Assembly (NCBI GenBank): GCA_036924285.1
Contig: JAYKYS010000019.1
Coordinates: 5,704,001-5,768,000, forward strand
Source of the DNA: Asterella californica
Lineage: Eukaryota; Streptophyta; Marchantiopsida; Marchantiales; Aytoniaceae
Direction: 5' to 3'
Length of the DNA stretch: 64,000 bases
Both the position numbers and the translations under genes were made by a program. Of the stretch, positions 30,940 through 43,479 are shown piece by piece; position 1 is the stretch's first letter; every line of letters begins with the position of its first letter. The notes under the pieces are model-generated. The model worked only from the letters and a program-made list of their open reading frames with translations, ran no database searches and was not told the origin of the DNA.

Positions 30940-33900
30940 TTTATCGACTGGTACCTAGAGATGCTAAATCGGGAGGGAGTTTCAGTTGCTCTTTGTAACT
31001 TGTAATGGATTCATAGAATTCAGTATTTTTCGAGCAAAAATCGATCAAATCGGGATTAGAAGATTTGGCAGAGTTGTAAAGCCTGAAAAGCGTTCAATCT
31101 GTGTATTTAGCTGGAAAGCTGCATTATATCTTCAAGATCTCTTTGATCGCTTTCATTGAGCCGTTTCTAGTTTTGTAAATGTTCTCTCTACGTCAATCAA
31201 GGAGAAGTGAGGAGATATTCAGCCAACTTTCATGCCTAGTTTACATGGGAGGATTGTCACGCCAGTGGACATCTCTCAGTCAAGCTGGGTGTGTGGTTTT
31301 CAATCGCATGCACCCTGCCGATTGGGCTGGACTTGGCAATTTGTAAACCAAATTCTCGAGTTCCAGTCAGTCTATTACCTCTCAAGCTGTTATGCCGTCG
31401 TATTGACTTTGGAGAAAATTGTCAGCGACAGTTCTCGATCTACCTCTGGATGGTGGCCATGGTATCATGATTCGTTGGTCGCGTTGGTCGGGTTGGTCGC
31501 GTCGACTGGAGAAGACCTCCATTGAATGTGATGTAGTTATGAATTGGACGGTTTCCTGCTATTCATAATAAATCATGTTGCACATTTTGTGACGCTTCTT
31601 AGTAATTTACAGTAAGTTCACCTGTACTGCATGCGCTGACTTTACTTGCTGCAGTTCTGGTGTTGGCTTGTGGGTTCCTTGTGTCGTGTAGAAAGGTTGC
31701 ACTGCAGATGACCGACAGAAGAATTACGTTCACACGGCATTCAGCCTGTCCAGAAGATTGTATTTCGCACTACAGAGATACCCTGACATAAAAAACAGCA
31801 TGCTCTTCAGAGTTCGTCACAGTCAACGTCCTGCTCAAAGGTCATGGATATGTCTCCGGAGGTAGGAAAAACGGACTCGCCTGCTGTCGTGTGTCGGTTG
31901 GACTCAGAGTTTGCAGGAGTCGTTACTGACACAAGAGAGCAAGTGAACTCACAGAAGTGGTCGCGGGTACTGAGGGTGGTGATCCGCACTGGTAATTACA
32001 AAAGCCAACTTTGAAATGGGCTGTGTTTATTTGGTCGATGTCTAGAAATGACGTCCCTGCTAGGCTGCCGCCAGTAACCAAGTCGAATTTGCACTCCCGG
32101 CCACGTTTGTATTTTCCTGTTCCCTGACTGCGGAAGGGCGTGGCCGCACTCGGATTAAAGAAACGGATTAGCGTGGTTTAAGCTCCATAATCCAACAGTT
32201 TTTGAGCCCAAGACTCGGGTATGATGAGTTTTTTCAATTGAAGACAAGGTTTAGTGCCATCCCATGTTCCATCCACATCCTCTGCAGGGCATGAGAATTC
32301 AACATGGATGGCTGCTAGTATGTCGTAATGGGGAAAAACGCGACCCAATGAATAGCAAACGGATGGGAAGACCCCATCAAGCCTCACAAGGGAATGAAGG
32401 ACCCGAAGGGCCAAGCAACAACCACCCCGAAGGGCAGAACATCGGGGCTAAGCCCCCGCTATCAGTAGCTCTAGAATCGCCTGTCTCGAATCGCCTATCG
32501 TATGTCGTAATCGATTGCCCATATCCCACCTATATCCCACAGCGAGCGAATAAAGTGCTTAGTAGTAATTTAACGGCGCGGCGTTGCAAGACGTGACTTG
32601 AAGTTCGAAGCCATCGAGAATTGTCATGGACAGTTCCTCTGTGTCGAGGTGTGTGGAGTGTTCACCTGCGTGGTCTGCAGCAGTGTATTAATCTTTGCAC
32701 CATTCGACCCAGATATGAAACATCTCTGCCAAGTCTCTGCCAGCCTTTGACAGAAACTAGCATGTTTTCTCGAAGATCGCCGCCTAAACCTCTCAATCTG
32801 TGGTCCCGGATTGCAGGATCACTTCGAAACGAGGCTCCTCATGTACATTCGTGTCTTCCACTTGAATTTCTGGAACTTCACGCTCGTCCTCATAAGTGCT
32901 CCACATCGTTCTAGTTAGTTCTAGGTTCGAAAAGAAAAAAACCACACACTTCAGAGATCAGATTTCAGCTATTCGAATAGATCGAAAATCGAGCCCAAAC
33001 TCTAATAAGCTGCCATGCCCGATCCATTATAGAGCACGATGAACTGCCGAGACTTTGCTCCGAAACCAAGAACCGAAAGTAACTAGAAATGCTGTTAACC
33101 GAGCCACAAAGAAATGAGAACGTGCAGTAACCAAGACCCGAGCTTGACAAACCGTGAAGTGCAGAACTTTAGTCTTGCAATGGCTTGTATTTCTTTGAAC
33201 AATCGAGGGAGAAAGACTCCATGGAACACAGTCACCCAACTACCATGCCGCCATTTTTGACAGCATCAGTTCGATGTGTAATAATCAGTCCACTTTGGGC
33301 TAGATCTGACGGACCTTGTGCTCCAAGAAAGAATGAGAGTTCCTCGACCAAAGAGAAGTTTAATCTACCATTTCTGGCCACAGGTCAAATGTTCTCCTTA
33401 GCAAACTGAAACGGAGAGAGTTCCAACACCTGAGGGTTAGCAGATCGGCTGAATTTGGACTGCATAAAAGGTCCGAGTTTTGTTCACGGAACTGATTCAA
33501 AACTCGACTCCATTAACCACATAGACTGATATACACTGGCAACACCCAAACTGATATACACTAACATAGAAGACTGCACACAGTCGAGGTATATGTCAAG
33601 TACTTCGTACAAGTTCCAGTCCATTGACCAAATCCAAGGTTCAACAGACCAATACTGTAGTCCTTTTCACGAAAATCTTCGGCACCTCTGTGCCTTCATA
33701 CATCTACACAAGGTGTTACTCTACCAACATTAGAGCCTTAAGATAAACCAGTAATGGCACTTTAGTACCTTGAATGTAGCAATGCAACAGCTTCACGGTT
33801 GAACAAGGAACAAACGAATAGAAGTATAGTGTAACAGACGATATGTGGAAAAGGCTATAGAGAACACTTTCTCTTATAGTGTATCTCTTGTAACCTTTTT

Positions 33901-34176
33901 ACAGGTTTAACTTCAGCATACAGCCGAGTACATGCAGAATTCATGAGTGAAGGGTGAGAACACATTGGAGCGTCAAGGTGAGAACACACGAGTCAAGGAG
34001 AATTGTGAGGAACCATGAGATGGAAACGAATGCCAAACATACTGATTGTCGCGAAGCATAGATAATTGTTATATCGCAACAGATGAACTCCACAGACAGA
34101 TAGATGAATACAATACATTACAATACATGTTAATGAAAGAATATATGATATTCTCTTCGTAATCGTCTTTGCAAAC
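30940..34176. other. 3' untranslated region and intergenic DNA
   Basis: The helicase 3' UTR probably runs a few hundred bases past 30,939. Beyond that I see no recognisable gene. A minus-strand open stretch at 32,178-32,414 has protein-like composition at its end (IPESWAQKLLDYGA, then stop). It could be a terminal exon or relic, but I cannot name it or find neighbouring exons. Around 33,540 a short direct repeat (ACTGATATACACT) is present. Confidence 0.45.
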
Positions 34177-34760
34177 TCAAGTGGCTGCCGATGCTTGCAA
34201 ATAGTTTGCTAATGCTTCTCTAACGTCAAAGCCTCTGTCCCTAACTGGTGGTCCATTCACACTAAGTGATGCACTAGCTGGAGCTGCAACACCGATACTA
34301 GAGTATGTTGCCACTTTGTGATGCACAAAGAAATTGTGTAATATACAACAACATTTAACTACCTCTACTGCCCAGTCTACGCTGCTTGTGATATCTTCAT
34401 TCAAAATATTAAAGCGTCATTTCAACACACTAAAAGCCTGCTCAATGCAAACTCTCTCGTTAATCAGTCTCTCACTGAACAACATGTGCTTTGAAGACAA
34501 GTGTTGGATCAAGACGAAAGGAAGATTCAACCACCTCTCCATAGTATACCCAAAATCCCTTAACAGATAAAGGTGAAGATGAAAGTCATTCGATAAAGTA
34601 ATTATAAGATCCGAAAGTACTCTAAGGTCTCTGATATGAGTCTAGAGAGCCGAGGTTTGCAGAACATGAGAATCATTGTTCCAGCCGGCTCTCCCGCAAC
34701 TGATGTCAAGAAACCTTCTCTCACTATCGCACACACACTGTAATACTGGCAAATGGTACT
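34177..34760 (-). pseudogene. Second PIF/Harbinger transposase relic
   Basis: Minus-strand reading from about 34,740 down gives CDSERRFLDISCGRAGWNND, then SHVLQTSAL. It continues with SERLINERVCIEQAF, a stop, RFNILNEDI and VVKCCCILHNFFVHH. These are ordered landmarks of DDE_Tnp_4 (Harbinger) transposases: the D..F.D....PG..HD region, the E-containing RV.IE.AF.xLK.RF helix and the terminal C..LHNF. The middle part is missing or shifted, and the upstream half (to the right) is cut off by a dispersed repeat starting near 34,780. The last 75 residues (34,177-34,404) are still open and end in a low-complexity tail. No activity is expected. Confidence 0.72.
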
Positions 34761-34779
34761 ACTTTTTGTTGTAAACAAC

Positions 34780-35160
34780 CGCTAATAACAACTAGGTACT
34801 CGCTAATGGGTTCGTGTTTCTACTTTGACAAACCTTAACTTCCGAGGAGGTAAATTTTTTGACTAATTCAAAATCATATATAATTTACTAATTGATGAAA
34901 ATTTTGTGCTGCATTTCGCATATTAATCATGATCGATCATTAAAAAAGAAGAATCTCAATTGATCAATACAAACAATCCATAATTTAATACTTCAAATCC
35001 AAAAATAACTATATAATATAACATGTCATGATACAAGAGTTTGGTCCGCTCAGCTCGGCAAATGATCAATCATATAATCTGCAACACTAAATGATTTTTT
35101 ATCAACTCATTTGCAACGTATACTCAAGGAACATCTGCTAAACTTCCAATTTAGAAGTAG
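34780..35160 (+). repeat. Dispersed repeat R1, copy 1
   Basis: Starts near CGCTAATAACAACTAGGTAC, then CTAATGGGTTCGTGTTTC and ACAAACCTTAACTTCC. Aligned by eye with 61,403-61,735, it shares TTCAAAATCATATATAAT, ATATTTCAAATC-like words, AATGATCAAT and AACTTCC near its right end. It is non-coding and AT-rich. Confidence 0.65.
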
Positions 35161-35164
35161 TGGC

Positions 35165-36020
35165 GGCTTCACTCTGGGGCTTCAAGTGTATATCTCCTCT
35201 CTGCATCCTCCTCGAAATATTCTACGTTTTGAAGCATAGCTACATCTTCTCCAGAGGGTGTTGACACATCAAAACCATGTGTCCACCTTTTTTAGTCTTT
35301 GCTTCTGCGTCAAGTAATATCTTCAGTCATATGCGTGCAACCAATCCATCATGTTGAAGATGCGAGAAAGAATGAACATGACTGACAATAATGCAATACA
35401 ATGTCGACTGGCTTGCAATGCACACGCCAATTTCGTACCTGAACTTGAACAAAGATACATGATCTAGTCACCTTCTTTGGAGAAATAATGGATCAATTTA
35501 TTGATCATAGCTCGAGACTTCTAGTAAACATTTGCGAGTATACCATCGGACAAAAGGATCTTGTAACTGCAAGTTGGAGCGCAATTCCAGTCTTAGGATA
35601 TCCAACACCCACCCAAGATGTTTCATCAACATTTTGTCATCTTTCAACCAGAATCCTGCTGTACAGTACTCGTGGTTCATGGTTACTGAATTTAAATAAC
35701 AAAATTGTAACTCTCCTCTTCTCGTTTGAGCGAGGACTCCACTCTTTTCTTTGGAAGTACCAACTCTGCCGTTCATCCGCACTTCGTACTTACTCAGCTG
35801 GTATTTCAATTTGAAATGCCAACTCATCGGTTCATCCGTATTTCTCCTTTATTCTATTATTTTGCAATGAACACCAATTCATCCATTCATCCACGTCCTT
35901 GCAAACCACCTCCTCAAGCGCAAGTTAGTATTCTTGCTCCTCAAATGTTCAAATTCCTGGAAACCACAGCACTCCAACAAGAGCCACAACTTCTTCAAAA
36001 TGATCTTCACAACGGTTGGT
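35165..36020 (-). pseudogene. Unidentified minus-strand coding relic
   Basis: The minus strand has a 109-codon open stretch at 35,498-35,827. Further down, at about 35,165-35,260, a broken frame ends GEDVAMLQNVEYFEEDAERR, then YTLEAPE and a stop. The text looks protein-like but I recognise no family. It lies upstream (on its own strand) of the Harbinger relic, so it could be that transposon's second ORF, or an unrelated fragment. Confidence 0.25.
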
Positions 36021-36328
36021 AGTCTGATCAAGGAGTAAAAAATACAAAATCCTCCTTGTACTCAAGCTTTTCAGCTTACTAATATAGGTATCTAGGCCGT
36101 CCACCAGAATTCTCTAACTTCAAGTCTGTTGCACAGACTCCTTCTGCAAAGAAGTCAGAAGAATATAAGTCGTCACAGTTCTCACTTCCAAGCACTCTAT
36201 GCAAGCACTCTCAGGACAACTACATCTTAATTTTACTTGCCGGCAGCGACACTATCGCAACTCTCAGTCTCAAGATTGGGTGCAAACGTGAACAACAAAA
36301 CTCTAGTGGACTTGTGCTAGGTTGTGAA

Positions 36329-37330
36329 TGTTACGAGTAGGACTTAATGGCTTGGCCGAGAAGTTGAGAACATAAGAACCACTTAGGGTTCTTCACTTAG
36401 GGTTCTTCTTGGAACATTGGATTAGGACATAGGAGCCTATCCCAAGGAGACTTCAAACGAATGCTGATTTAAGGGGGACCAGTCTGAAACGTAAGTCCAG
36501 TACGTGAGATCGAGATGTGGATATGGATGCTGGTCCAAACCGCAAGGTTTCAGTTTGAGACTGGACCATAGTTTCTTGGAAAACTGCTAAGTGTTGATGC
36601 TCCAGCGACATTTTGGTCGTGGACGGAGTTCTACGTAAGATCTAGAGACAAATAAGGTGTCATTGGAAAAGTCTCAGATAGAGATTTCTAGTGAGATGCA
36701 GACTCCTCAAACGGAAATTGGAGCTGAGAATTATGATCGATCATGTGATCAGATTGTGGTATAATTTTCAGGGACCAAAGAGGTATAATTTTCAAGGACG
36801 CCGATCCTTAGAAGTATATATGAAGAAGGCTCGATGCTTGGGTGGGCCAAGACGAGTTATCCGATCTCAGAGTTTGGCGGGTGAACTCGGGTGCATGAGA
36901 TGATGGCTGGATCAGTACCAAGACGTGTTTTGATCCAGACTTAAGAACGATCCAAGGGCTGGGTAAGACTAGAGATCGAGACGACATGTAAGATCACCTC
37001 TAGACCCGAAGCCTAGACCTAGACAGACGTCACGGACGGTTGGACCGCTAGGTGTGCAAGAGGTATCATTTAGGACCTTGGACTTTATGAGAAGTCCGTC
37101 CAAAGTTGTGTTGTGACTTGCTCATGTTTTGAGATCGACTTACGAAAAGTTGAGCTTGAGAGTTAAGGAGACAATCCGACTACGCTCTGATCAAATGAGA
37201 TAAAGATAAGTGGTGCATGAATGCTAACATGTGATTGTGATTTGCAGGTTAGCGTGGTGAGTTTCGTGATCTAATGAGCAAATTTCACTAACGCAACAAG
37301 GCGGTAGGTGCACAAAAGAGTCTAAAAACA
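36329..37330 (+). repeat. Dispersed repeat R4, copy 2 (LTR-like)
   Basis: The right half (36,895-37,320) matches the reverse complement of 1385-1880. The left edge could be TGTTACGAG at 36,329, a common LTR start. Near the right edge, AACGCAACAAGGCGGTAGGT resembles a decayed leader and tRNA-iMet primer site. No coding sequence is seen, so it may be a solo LTR plus leader. Confidence 0.45.
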
Positions 37331-38997
37331 ACTGAATCTATATTTAACATGATCTTTACGAGCAACATACCGATTGTCGTAGAGCATGAATTTTGATCTA
37401 AGAATACACGTGGTACATAGCTATAGAGAGATACGATAAAATCTTGAATCAACTCGGTAATACCCTTATGCCTTCACTACCCAATCAATCGGTGTTATCT
37501 TGATTGTAGCATCTATTTGTCTTTGTCTCTACCGACCTACTCCGACCTTAATTATAACGCAAGTGCACCATACAACACAACTAGACATACAATCATACGC
37601 TAAGTACTTGAAAGATCTATACATGATAAACATATGCTTTAGTTCACATAAGCACCACCAAATGATCCCTTAGGTCGGCTTGTGCACTGACAATGTCCTC
37701 TTCACTGTTTTTCTACTACAAACTAATTAAAATATTCAACTTTGACCTTCTACAGTCCGTTGATATGAACTTCATTCAAGATGAATCTTATAGCAGTTGA
37801 AAGCTTACTGTACGATCTTTCTAGTGACATAGATAACCCCTCGGTTGGATCAAAAGAACTCTTGTCACAATTGATCAAATTGATAATTTCTAATACTTAT
37901 AACTCCAAACGTCTCATATTCTTATCATTATCAAACATAGGTTTTGAGTGATCAAAAAGCTCAAAACTAGGCATACAACATATCACTCGAAACCTTATCT
38001 TTTAGAGCTTCCAACAAGATAAAACATGCATGCAAAAAGCAACCATTGAGTTTGAGACGTGATGTCGAAAGACAATGATACCTTCTTGTTAGAGATTCTC
38101 GATCAGCAGTCTCAACATAGCGTAACGTCTTCTTTGATTGTAATATCAACACCAAATTCATGACTCACTTGCATCACCTCCAAGAAGTTCCGGCTCCAAA
38201 ACCCAAATCGTTTGTTCAAGACCAACCAAGAGATATGAGTGAAATCTCTCTTCTCAATCAAACCCGTCACGTTGTAATCTAAACTTCGACAATCTATTGC
38301 TCTCAACTCAAATCTCCAATTGGGCTCAAATCATTTGTCCGAAATGGACCAAGTCCTTCGTCTGTGTTATCTTATGAGTTTTATAGACCCCGGTGGCAAA
38401 AATTCACGACCCCAACAGCTTCTCTTAACCAAAAGAGTTGAAATTTCACAAGTAGTAAGCAGATACGGCACACTTCAATCTTGGAGATTTTTACTTAGAG
38501 ATTCCACCCCATGCTCATGGAAAAACTCAATCTCTAAATCTAAGCAAAATGGTTTTATTTCTGCCTTGCAACTGTTACAACCAACTTCAGTCGACCATTT
38601 CAAGATCAAACCCAATCCAAACATTGGACTAATTTACATCAGTGGAACAAGCACAGCGTAAACTATCCAATCTTTTTGACAATATCAAAAGATCATCTCT
38701 CAGATTCTCGAGGTACTCAAGAACATGACTTAAGACATCGATTTCACCCTTTGACTTTGAACGATCATAACTCCACACGCAGAACTCCAAGTCGATCGAT
38801 CCCCCCTCCAGATTGTAGCTTTGCTCGAGAGCTTTTCAACGAGATCTCTTGTTCTGCTAATGACCCTTGGGAAGGTCTCCAAAGTCCTAAAACTATCCAT
38901 GGAACTTGGTTGAACTCAATTGGTAAAAAATATACCAATGAGGGAGAAGATTTGAGATCATCTTATTTCTTACTTGGCATTATGGGTCGAGTGTAAC
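37331..38997. other. AT-rich intergenic DNA, no gene seen
   Basis: Small open stretches on both strands (for example 38,112-38,306 minus and 38,320-38,661 plus) carry no domain I know. The composition resembles the repeat-rich DNA around it. Confidence 0.4.
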
Positions 38998-39605
38998 CTT
39001 AAAACACTCTCACATCCTCAAGAGCTTGAACCAAAACACTTTGGATCCCAAACTAACACAAGGTAATCATCCTCATTGAGCAATCAAGATAATAACGAAA
39101 CAAAAATACACGAGATTCAATACAAAGTCAAGATAATGACCTTGATCCATCTACGATGAAAGGTACGACAAAAAAATGAAGAAGCCGTCACTTGATTGTA
39201 GTATTCCTCACAAAAGTTCCTCCTGATCTACACACGAGATTGGATATCAAATCTAGATGTTGAAAGAAACGTTGGGTGAAAAGTTCAGGTCCATTCATCA
39301 TTCCACAGAAGATGTACACAGTCAAGTCTCAATTCTTCCCATACATAATTGGTAAGATCACTAGAGTAGGCAAATCCATCATCCTCCATTTGAACTCGTC
39401 TCCAAAGTAGACAAAGAATCACTGTCAAAAGTGCTGGTGACGGGTGTAGTGAAGCTTAATATGAAATTGATTCGGGAATGAAAGATCTGGAACTCTTATC
39501 AATCTTCCATCCATGGGTACAACTCTCGTAGCTCCTCACCCTCCATGTAGAATATAAAGAAATACTCGTGAAACATCAAGCAAGAAGAATGCTCTCACGA
39601 ACTAA
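38998..39605 (+). repeat. Dispersed repeat R2, copy 1
   Basis: Aligned by eye with 54,455-55,088 in the same orientation. Shared words include AAAAATACACGAGATTCAAT, ACAAAGTCAAGAT, AAAGTTCAGGTCCATTCA, AAAGTAGACAAAGAATCA and GTAGCTCCTCACCCT. No intact reading frame is present; function unknown. Confidence 0.75.
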
Positions 39606-42100
39606 TAATAAGAAGTGGTTACATTATCTCCTAAGGTCATGAAGAAATTCAGCATTTCGACTAACTAACATATCTACTCTAAATTTCTTACATGATCAAG
39701 TTCAACTTTGTCCCTCCTTCTACTTACGTGGTAACCAACTCTTATCTGAATACTGTGGCTGTCTTGTTTGCAGTAACCACTTAGTAAGTCCTCGGTCACT
39801 ACAGTCAACGTTCTACGTGATAACAACCGTATCTATGTATTTCTCAGTAACATAGTGGAGGTTTGCACACACACACTAACTAAGCTCTCTGTAGAAAATA
39901 AATATAAATACTTCAAAAGACAAAAACATATTATTTTTAGAATATTCTTCTTTTATTTATCTACATCGTTTCTACTTATCATTGACTAGCTGTAAGACTA
40001 TAAATACAACAAAATTGACAAAAAATTAAAAACTCTCAATAAGTGGAGTGTGACAACAAATGACAGATTATCCTCATTGGAGATTATTTTCATGAATCCG
40101 AACATGCCGCGGTGCTTAACTCGATGAGAACTACAACATGGTACCTTCCCGTTACATATGTCCAATTTTTCCTCTTTCAAGGAGCGGTCTAGCTTGTCTA
40201 AGGCCCCAACTTAACCTAGGGTGATGCTAACCAAAAGTCTAGCTTAACCTAAGGGGTTGGTGCTTAAGGGTCCTACTTGCATTCTTGCAGATAGAGTACA
40301 TTTTTTTACACACAAAACAACTTACAAGACGATATTGTTTTATCAATGTATGCGGATTTAGACAACAGGGAGGAGGTTTTAGAGTTTTTGTCACAATAAA
40401 AAATTGTACATATCTTGGTTGTTGGGTGTCAGATCTTAGGGTGCTTAGAGCCTACATAGTCAAGAGGAATGACCCTATCATTTCTGAATACTCGTCCGAG
40501 GAAAAAAAGAAGTCTCTAGATCGGCATACTTTGACTTCTTTGCTACGGGTTGATGACTACTTTGACCTTTCGATGTGGACTACATTCTTGATCCTCGTTT
40601 GGGTCAGAGCGATCTGACCATTTGGACTAGTGATATAGCGAACGGTGGAGACGCTACTAGTTTGGATTTGGATTTGGGATACTTCATGTATTGTTAGCTA
40701 CGTGGATTGTACTCTCGATCCTCATTTTGTGTTAGAGTGATCTGGTCATTTGGGCTAGTGATATACTGAGCGATGATGATGAGGCTATTCGATAAGATGA
40801 TTTCATTTTCAGAAATTATTTTTATATTTCTCAACCATGACATCATATCTATCATTGTATATCAGAATTTTTTATTATTCACGTATAATTGATTCTGCAA
40901 GTCTAATATACATATGTATCGACACATATATATACTCGTATATCATATATATTTATACATCATATCTGAATTTAATATATAATAAATATATATACAAATA
41001 AAAATGATTATCTTAATTTAAGTTATATATATTATAACTCCTTATATAATTCATTTATCAAACTATATATTCTATCATAACAATAAACTGGCATATAAGA
41101 TAAATATACATATATATATATACATACTCCTAACTGTAATAAACATATACATGTATATGTGGACAAACAAATGTTATTATATTTGATTTAATATATGATA
41201 GTGATGTTAAGTTTTTTGGTAACACATTAATCCAATCAGGTGCTGCATGCAATAATATGAATATGAACCGCTCATCAAGATATGCACTGATTCGGAACAT
41301 ATCATGTAAGCATCTTCTCTATAACTACGCATGTAACAAAGTCCTGAAATTCAAGAATTGTTTGTCTCGACAAATGCAGAGCATTTGCAATCCCATTGCA
41401 GGTCCAACAACTTGTTTGTCTTAAGGGAGTGAATATTCGAAAAAAGACAAAATAATTTTATTATGAAGAGAGAAAATAAAGCCACAAGAGAGCAAATATG
41501 AGAAAAAAGGTGCATAAAATGCGAGAGAGAGGAAGACAAAAATGAGAAAGGAGCTCAGAAATGGAGAGAGGGGAGAGTGAAGCGATGAAGTGAAGAGGAG
41601 AAGAAGAAAATCATCAACTAAAAAGTGCCTAAGACTCTGCTTTGATTCAGTAGTAGATCAAGACGTCTCACATATATGATACATTAAGAGAAATACTGTT
41701 TTGTACTTGTGGACTCACATCATTACAGTAATGAACTTACTTATATGTATATATGAATATACTGCATGCAACCTGAATTCTCTTCAGAAAGAAAGGACAA
41801 GCTTGGAAAGCGAGAAGAAAATGTGAAAAGCGCAATTCACTAAGAAAAGATTTGAGTTATCAAACTTCTATCTCGGGTTTAGTTCCTTTTGGTCAACGTT
41901 AAATTAAATTTTGTCCATAAACGGTTCATAATAATTCTATAAATATAAATTATAATATGAAAAAGTATGTTCTATATAGAACTGTTAAATGTTACGTATA
42001 ACAGAAGTAGTTGAGAAAATCTATAAGCAATGCTCGTGAACAGCACTCTAGGAGACATAAGTCTAGCTTCATGTCCAGTAAGATAAAATCGATTCTTACA
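39606..42100. other. Very AT-rich stretch without a recognisable gene
   Basis: 40,900-41,200 is dominated by TATA-type sequence, and 41,460-41,620 is purine-rich (GAGAGAGAGG). 40,285-40,617 is open but unidentified. An internal duplication at 40,573-40,790 is listed separately. Confidence 0.45.
40573..40790. repeat. Diverged tandem duplication, about 125-bp spacing
   Basis: The block TGGACTACATTCTTGATCCT...GATCTGACCATTTGGACTAG near 40,575 recurs as TGGATTGTACTCTCGATCCT...GATCTGGTCATTTGGGCTAG near 40,702. One frame of the first unit reads VDYILDPRLG and that of the second YVDCTLDPHF, so both may derive from a coding sequence. Confidence 0.6.
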
Positions 42101-42150
42101 AGTTTAATTTATCATCTATCCCTTTCCACGAGAAGGGTTAGATGATAAAT
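42030..42150. repeat. R3-type hairpin end, copy at 42.1 kb
   Basis: Inverted arms of 18 nt at 42,107-42,124 and 42,133-42,150 with one mismatch, separated by 8 nt; the core is CTATCCCTT/AAGGGTTAG. The sequence before it (GAGACATAAGTCTAGC) resembles that before the 43.7 kb hairpin. Confidence 0.65.
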
Positions 42151-42209
42151 AAGACAATCTGTCATATTCCCTCGAAGATGCAAGTGAGTAAAATATGCAT
42201 GCTTCTAGA

Positions 42210-42233
42210 ATATATATATATATATATATATAT
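42210..42233. repeat. (TA)n microsatellite
   Basis: An uninterrupted alternating AT run of about 24 bases. Confidence 0.9.
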
Positions 42234-42861
42234 CTATGAATGTGGAACAAAGTGCCATCATTTTTGCACAATTTCTATAGTCCTCAGTTTTGTGTTATTG
42301 TCTTCAGCCACACTGTCAGCACAGAAACCATGGTTACTTTACTCGCTTTTGAAGCCAAGAGGAGACAATATGGGAATGTTCCCTTCTTACCGAAATGGAC
42401 AAAGAGGGCCACTGCTCCAACACTAATCTCCTAAGATACGGGAAAGATAAATAATTTGCAACGTTTATGTACTACTGATCACCTAACTATAGCTAGAAAC
42501 GCGGGTTCGCCTTGAAGGTGGTGGGAACCTATGGTTGCCAAGCTCTTTCAGGGTTACCTGCGGAATTTCCATCCGACTATAGGGAAAGACGGTTTCGGTC
42601 GAACATTAGCAGGTCAAACCCATGAGACTTTTCATATATATATAATGAAAATTTATTGGTTATTTTTCTCTCTAAATCAATATCAGTCAGCAAATTCACA
42701 AAATCCCACGGTAAAGTCTCCACAGAACCGCGGGACTACGCTACCAGAGGTGGGAAGAGCTCTTACTTTGCGAGTGCGTTTAAGTATGATTTCTTAATTT
42801 CTTTGTTCGCACTATTTCAACCTCCTGGGGTATTTTTTTTTCGATGGAAGAGGTAAACATG

Positions 42862-42910
42862 TTATTTTCTTATCTAACCTTTCAGTTAGGAAGGGTTAGG
42901 TAATAAATGA
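42862..42910. repeat. R3-type hairpin, copy at 42.9 kb
   Basis: Arms TTATCTAACC (42,870-42,879) and GGTTAGGTAA (42,894-42,903) pair with one mismatch. The loop side carries GGAAGGG, as in the related hairpins. Confidence 0.55.
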
Positions 42911-43479
42911 ATATTTAGATTAATATATTATCCCAAAATTAATGAATGTGAAAGCTTTAGTACCCTTAGATTTATACTCTCGGGATGATATCTTTCCGTG
43001 CTAGACTTATGGGTTAAGAATGTTTATGGTTGTACATGTGCTTATCAAAATTTCCCTGTAGTTGTAACCTTATACTCTAAAGAAAACCGAGGGTTCTTTT
43101 GGATTCACAGTCATAGTTTACACTTACCCGACCCGGTCTTTGTCATAACCGTTCTGAATTTTGCAGTTCTGTGATAAAAATAATATATATATTTTACATA
43201 TCTAAATTAAATATATTAATATGCCAAAAAAGACTATAAAATCATCTTGAACGAATCTTAGTGAATTTTATTCTAACTTTTCTCGCTTATCTTGTTTCTC
43301 ATTTTTGACAGAAATGCACTTTGAATGCATATTATTTTCTGTATATGGAGGGAGGTGGCCAAGAGATGTCTTTCCTCTTGTACCTGTTGTTAAACAATAT
43401 AAGTATCGTGGTTTAATGAATTGTCGTTGTGTAAAATAATAGGCATCCCAAATGACCTTGTACAGTGAATTTTGTTTTC

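Noticed and set aside
42480..42620. tRNA or tRNA-derived SINE (GGGTTCGCC word)
   Set aside because: The B-box-like word is imperfect, no A box lies at the right distance and no cloverleaf could be drawn.
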